DNA from: Nocardioides szechwanensis
Lineage (GTDB): Bacteria; Actinomycetota; Actinomycetes; Propionibacteriales; Nocardioidaceae
NCBI RefSeq assembly: GCF_900103935.1
Contig: NZ_FNIC01000001.1
Span: forward strand, 567,203-631,202
Direction: 5' to 3'
Length of the DNA stretch: 64,000 nt
The translations under genes and the position numbers were made by a program. The notes beneath the pieces were generated by a model that made no database searches, was not told the DNA's origin, and was given only the letters and a program-made list of their open reading frames with translations. Every line of letters starts with the position of its first letter. The stretch's first letter is position 1. Positions 60,726 through 64,000 of this stretch are shown piece by piece.

Positions 60726-60750
60726 TTGTCACGGGTCCTACCGTGGGTCC

Positions 60751-61161
60751 ATGAACGCCGACGAGATGCGCGAGCACTGCCTGGCGAAGCCCGGCGCCTG
60801 GGAGCACTGGCCGTGGGGAGGCGGCCCGGAGGCTGATCACGGACAAGACAACACGAGCGACCACGAGCACCCGGTGATCAAGGTCGGTGAGGGTGAGCGC
60901 GGCAAGATCTTCGCGTTCCTCGGCAGTGGGGGAGTCGGGATCAAGGGCGGACCCAGCCGCGAGGCGGCCGACGAGTGGCTGGACCGGTTCCCCGGCGAGG
61001 CCACCGTGATGGCCTACATCGGGCGGTCCGGCTGGAACGACCTGTCGTTCAGCGGCGCGATCCCCGACGAGGACCTCCTCGACGCGGTCGACGAGTCCTA
61101 CCGGCTGGTCGTGGCCAAGCTGCCGAAGAAGCACCGCCCCGACGGCTGGGACGACGCCTAG
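60751..61161 (+). CDS. MmcQ/YjbR-like DNA-binding protein
   Basis: 136 residues from ATG 60751. MNADEMREHCLAKPGAWEHWPWGG, then KIFAFLGSGG, and a C-terminal part with RSGWNDLSFSGAIPDEDLLDAVDESYRLVVAKLPKK are typical of the MmcQ/YjbR fold. A truncated copy of its 5' end lies upstream. The DNA-binding role is known only for the family. The stop overlaps the next gene's 3' end on the other strand. Confidence 0.9.
   Translation: MNADEMREHCLAKPGAWEHWPWGGGPEADHGQDNTSDHEHPVIKVGEGERGKIFAFLGSGGVGIKGGPSREAADEWLDRFPGEATVMAYIGRSGWNDLSFSGAIPDEDLLDAVDESYRLVVAKLPKKHRPDGWDDA
60796..60865 (+). repeat. 70-bp direct repeat, copy 2
   Basis: Counterpart of 59818-59887 inside the intact MmcQ-like gene; 67 of 70 positions agree. 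The first copy is in the truncated gene fragment. Confidence 0.85.
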
Positions 61162-61826
61162 CCAGGGGGGTTCGAGTGGCGGATCGCGTTGAGGCCCACG
61201 AGACGCGCGACGACGAGCGCGACGTAGAACACGCCGGCGATCTGCTGGATCATCACCAGCGAACGGGCGTGGTCCTGGATCGGGACGATGTCGGAGAGGC
61301 CCACGCTGGTCAGGGTCGTGAACGACAGGTAGAGCAGCTCGAACCACGCCCGGTCGCCGGTGCCGTCCAGGCCGACGAAGGAGCCCGGCCAGATGACCTG
61401 GGCGGCGGCGTAGACGTAGGCGAAGCCCCAGGCCACGACCGTGAACGCGGCTCCCGTGGCGTAGAGCTCGTCCCGGGTGACGCGGTCGTCGTGGAAGAGG
61501 TAGCGGACCATCCCGTAGGAGATGAAGAAGTAGAAGGGCACGTGGAACAGTGCCGACACCAGCACCACCCAGCTGGTGTCCGGCTGAACGGCCTCGAAGA
61601 TCGTAAAGAGCATCGCCGGACCCCCCAGCAGCACCGCGACCCAGCTGAGGGCTGGGGTGCGCCGGACTGCCCAGACGGCGATCAGCACCACCCCCATCTG
61701 ACCGACTCCCACCACTGCCCGGCCGGGCGCGGAGTCGGACAGGAAGGGGTAGGCCAGGACCGCGACCAGCTGGGCCGCGAGCAGCACGGCTGACGGGTGG
61801 TCCCGGGCGGCCGCGAGCTTGCTCAC
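61158..61826 (-). CDS. ion channel-type membrane protein with variant selectivity filter
   Basis: 222 residues from GTG 61826, overlapping the upstream stop (GTGA). About six membrane helices. A pore-loop TTLTSVGLSDIVP sits after a re-entrant helix: the filter is T-S-V-G-L-S-D where K+ channels have T-V-G-Y-G-D. This suggests a potassium-channel-family protein with altered selectivity. Location is the plasma membrane. It is coupled to a DUF1707 protein. Confidence 0.82.
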   Translation of the reverse strand: MSKLAAARDHPSAVLLAAQLVAVLAYPFLSDSAPGRAVVGVGQMGVVLIAVWAVRRTPALSWVAVLLGGPAMLFTIFEAVQPDTSWVVLVSALFHVPFYFFISYGMVRYLFHDDRVTRDELYATGAAFTVVAWGFAYVYAAAQVIWPGSFVGLDGTGDRAWFELLYLSFTTLTSVGLSDIVPIQDHARSLVMIQQIAGVFYVALVVARLVGLNAIRHSNPPG

Positions 61827-62419
61827 GTCGGATCCTCCGCGTCGTCCGTCGGGGGCTTGGCCTCGGGCTGCCCTTCGAGCTGCCGGACCTGCTTGGCCTG
61901 CTTCTTCTCCAACCGGCGCACGTGGCCCTCGACGATGTCTTGGCGCCGGACCAGCGTCCGGATCAGGTTGATCCCGGTGCCGGCGATCACGAAGCCCGGC
62001 CAGAAGAACCCGCCGTACATCACGACGGCCCAGACGACGACGCAGATCAGGCTCGGGCCGAGGAAACCGAGGAGTGCCTCGCGGCGGTCGCTCTCGTAGC
62101 GCCGCTGCGCACGCGCGGCCACGTCGGCCCGGTCGGCCAGGGGGACGCAAGACAGCGACCTGCCGGTCGCCGGGGTGACCGGTACGAGGTCGTCGACGAT
62201 CGCCGGCACGTCTCCCAGGAGCCGCGCTGCGGCGACCCTGTCGCTGCGCTCGTCGAACTCCTCGCGGTCCAGGCGGCCGTCGGCGTACGCCGTGGCGAGC
62301 AGGCCGCGGACCACCTCGCGGTCCTGGTCGGAAGCCCGGAGACCGCCGTTGGCAGGGTCACGCGGGTCCAGCGCGAAGGCGCCCCAGAGATCCTCACCCG
62401 ACAATTCCACAATCGGCAT
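61823..62419 (-). CDS. DUF1707-domain membrane protein
   Basis: 198 residues. The N-terminal DUF1707 segment is LRASDQDREVVRGLLATAYADGRLDREEFDERSDRVAAAR. Two membrane helices follow (ALLGFLGPSLICVVVWAVVMYG, FFWPGFVIAGTGINLI), with a coiled Lys/Gln tail. DUF1707 occurs in many actinobacterial membrane proteins. Function unknown. GTGA-coupled to the channel gene. Confidence 0.85.
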   Translation of the reverse strand: MPIVELSGEDLWGAFALDPRDPANGGLRASDQDREVVRGLLATAYADGRLDREEFDERSDRVAAARLLGDVPAIVDDLVPVTPATGRSLSCVPLADRADVAARAQRRYESDRREALLGFLGPSLICVVVWAVVMYGGFFWPGFVIAGTGINLIRTLVRRQDIVEGHVRRLEKKQAKQVRQLEGQPEAKPPTDDAEDPT

Positions 62420-62516
62420 CCTAGGGAGCGGGCCGGAGTTAGCCTGTTTCGGCCGGGTAACAGCCTCGGCGGGGGATGCTGGTCGCCACTAAAGACGTGT
62501 CTCGTTGTCCCTGAAC

Positions 62517-62530
62517 GAGAACACGTTCTA
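62517..62530 (+). promoter_or_regulatory. KstR-like operator before the YrbE/Mce operon
   Basis: GAGAACACGTTCTA matches the KstR core AACnnGTTnnA, with AACAC GTTCTA identical to the other two sites. It lies 40 bases before the ATG of the first YrbE gene. In mycobacteria KstR controls the mce4 sterol importer, so this places the operon in a sterol-responsive group. Confidence 0.7.
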
Positions 62531-62569
62531 TTGTGGCGGTCGTCGCATTTATGGGGAGGTGACCGACCG

Positions 62570-63343
62570 ATGGCGTTCAGCGCTGTGTCGGTCCTCCGTG
62601 GACCCGGTGAGCTGTCGGCGATGACCGTCGAGGTCGTCAAGCGGATGTTCACCCGGCCCTTCCAGTTCCGCGAGTTCGTGGAGCAGGCCTGGTTCATCAC
62701 CAGCGTCACTCTGATGCCGACGATCCTGGTCTCCATCCCGTTCGGCGCCGTGATCTCGCTCCAGGTCGGCAACCTGACCGGTCAGCTGGGCGCCCAGTCG
62801 TTCGCCGGCGCCACCGCGGTGCTGGCCGTCGTACGTGAGGCGGCACCGATCGCGGCGGCGCTGATCATCGCCGGCGCGGCCGGTTCGGCGATCTGTTCCG
62901 ACATGGGGGCGCGCAAGATCCGCGAGGAGATCGACGCCATGGAGGTCCTGGGTGTCGACCCCATCGAGCGGCTCGTGGTCCCGCGGGTGGTCGCCACCAT
63001 GTTCGTGGCGCTGATGATCATCGGGATCGTGATCGGTGCCGGCATCGGCGGCGGCTACTTCTTCACCGTGATCATCCAGGGCGGTTCCGCCGGCGCGTTC
63101 CTGTCGTCGTTCACCGCGCTCGCGTCGCTGACCGACCTCTACATCGCGATCATCAAGGCCGTCGTGTTCGGTGGGATGGCCGCCATCGTCGGCGCCTACA
63201 AGGGCCTTAACGCCGGTGGCGGGCCGAGCGGCGTGGGCCGCGCGGTCAACGAGTCCGTGATCGTGGCGTTCATGCTGCTGTTCTTCATCAACGCGGTCAT
63301 CACGGCCATCTACTTCCAAGTCGTCCCACCCCCGGGGCTCTGA
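62570..63343 (+). CDS. YrbE-type permease A of an Mce importer
   Basis: 257 residues from ATG 62570, with GGGGAGG 10 bases upstream. It has the MlaE/YrbE fold: ITSVTLMPTILVSIPFGAVIS, AAPIAAALIIAGAAGSAICSDMGARKIREEIDAMEVLGVDPIERLVVPRV (EExDAMEVLG is the signature loop), and several membrane helices. It forms the permease of an Mce lipid/sterol importer with YrbE B and Mce proteins. The KstR-like operator suggests the Mce4 (sterol) type. Confidence 0.95.
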   Translation: MAFSAVSVLRGPGELSAMTVEVVKRMFTRPFQFREFVEQAWFITSVTLMPTILVSIPFGAVISLQVGNLTGQLGAQSFAGATAVLAVVREAAPIAAALIIAGAAGSAICSDMGARKIREEIDAMEVLGVDPIERLVVPRVVATMFVALMIIGIVIGAGIGGGYFFTVIIQGGSAGAFLSSFTALASLTDLYIAIIKAVVFGGMAAIVGAYKGLNAGGGPSGVGRAVNESVIVAFMLLFFINAVITAIYFQVVPPPGL

Positions 63344-63344
63344 C

Positions 63345-64000
63345 ATGGCGAGCATCGGATCCATCGCGGGAGCGGTCGTCGACGGACGCCGTAGGTCCTT
63401 GGAGGCCTACGGCGACCAGCTGATGTTCTACGTCAAGGCGCTCGCCTGGACGCCCCGCGCGATCAAGCGCTACCCGCGCGAGATCAAGAACACCCTCGCC
63501 GAGGTGGCCTTCGGTGCGGGCGGCCTGACCCTCATCGCCGGCACGGTCGGTGTCATCGCGTTCCTGGCGTTCTTCGCCGGCACCGAGGTCGGCATCCAGG
63601 GCTACGCGTCGCTCAGCCAGCTCGGGGTCGCGAAGTTCAGCGCGTTCATCTCGGCCTACTTCAACACCCGCGAGGTCGCGCCGCTGATCTCCTCGATCGC
63701 CTTGGCAGCGACCGTCGGCTGCGGCTACACCGCCCGGCTCGGTGCCATGCGCATCTCGGAGGAGATCGACGCCCTCGAGGTCATGGGCATCCCGTCGCTT
63801 CCGTTCCTGGTCACGACCCGGATGATCGCCGCGTTCATCGCGGTCATCCCGCTGTACGTCGTGGCGCTGAGCGCGTCCTACCTCTCGCCGCGGCTGATCA
63901 CGGTCTACGTCTACGGGCAGTCGTCCGGCACCTACGACCACTACTTCCTACAGTTCCTGCCACCGATCGACATCCTGTGGTCGTTCTTCAAGCTGCTTTT
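63345..64000 (+). CDS. YrbE-type permease B of an Mce importer, 3' end cut by window edge
   Basis: ATG 63345 begins one base after the stop of YrbE A. The frame is open to the window end (218 codons visible). FFAGTEVGIQGYASLSQLGV, TARLGAMRISEEIDALEVMG and SLPFLVTTRMIAAFIAVIPL are the YrbE signature parts. It pairs with YrbE A as the second permease subunit. The Mce genes should follow outside the window. Confidence 0.95.
   Translation, partial: MASIGSIAGAVVDGRRRSLEAYGDQLMFYVKALAWTPRAIKRYPREIKNTLAEVAFGAGGLTLIAGTVGVIAFLAFFAGTEVGIQGYASLSQLGVAKFSAFISAYFNTREVAPLISSIALAATVGCGYTARLGAMRISEEIDALEVMGIPSLPFLVTTRMIAAFIAVIPLYVVALSASYLSPRLITVYVYGQSSGTYDHYFLQFLPPIDILWSFFKLL

Overview
The window is high-GC DNA (around 70% in most genes). 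It has the gene content of a Gram-positive actinobacterium: an ATP-dependent LigB-type ligase, tandem WS/DGAT enzymes, a DUF222/HNH endonuclease, a CYP51 sterol cluster and a YrbE/Mce locus. The style of the DUF222 gene with its intergenic repeats and the CYP51 synteny point to Nocardioides or a close relative (Nocardioidaceae). This is inferred from gene content only. No rRNA, tRNA or CRISPR array was seen, and no gene-free stretch exceeds 300 bases.

Bases 1-3780 look like accessory DNA, with lower GC and phage/plasmid-style genes. They hold a helix-turn-helix protein cut by the window edge, a two-gene unit of an unknown protein plus an XRE/ImmA-IrrE regulator-protease, and a two-gene unit of a 60-residue membrane peptide plus a 369-residue protein. 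The right border seems to lie inside the 3' end of the DNA ligase gene (3781-5379), which carries a 48-bp in-frame insertion bounded by a 15-bp direct repeat.

A secreted M36 metallopeptidase follows. Then 8866-18545 is one tightly overlapping operon: TetR, P450, SDR, CYP51, ferredoxin, NTF2-like, aldehyde dehydrogenase, SDR, hydroxyisobutyrate dehydrogenase-like, carboxymuconolactone decarboxylase-like and hydrolase. It matches, almost gene for gene, the cyp51/cyp123/aldA neighbourhood of Mycobacterium tuberculosis (Rv0763c-Rv0771). A KstR-like motif (TnnAACnnGTTnnA type) sits in front of this operon, in front of an enoyl-CoA hydratase at 33.9 kb and in front of the YrbE/Mce genes at 62.5 kb. 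This suggests a shared sterol or lipid regulon.

18.5-36 kb is mixed housekeeping and metabolism. It includes DinB-type proteins, a WYL regulator, a lipid-storage operon (hydrolase, two WS/DGAT, TetR), an AlkX/YcaQ-like glycosylase, an HNH endonuclease with intergenic repeats, MOSC and GNAT proteins, Arr rifampin ADP-ribosyltransferase, SDR, a rhodanese remnant, a methyltransferase, a HhH-GPD glycosylase and an SCP2-like protein. 36-42 kb holds a phospholipase D-type synthase, uvrB, a VOC protein, a hydrolase and a frameshifted MFS gene.

42.1-49.6 kb is the most distinctive region. One overlapping operon encodes a GAF-PP2C phosphatase, a cellulose-synthase-like glycosyltransferase with a roughly 140-residue insertion in its catalytic domain, a STAS anti-anti-sigma factor, a HATPase anti-sigma kinase, and a fusion of a GH26-like glycosidase to an OpgC-type acyltransferase. 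An orphan OmpR-type regulator is divergent. It reads as an exopolysaccharide machine with its own partner-switching control.

49.6-57.8 kb has TPR and DUF4331 secreted proteins, DUF389 and APC membrane proteins, and an OafA-type acyltransferase. 57.8-61.2 kb is a rearranged patch: an ArsR gene with a strong palindrome, a broken SRPBCC gene, ynfA, a MerR metal-type operon, and a TauE/SafE gene between two copies of the 5' end of an MmcQ-like gene. The window ends in an ion channel, a DUF1707 protein and the first two genes (YrbE A and B) of an Mce importer.
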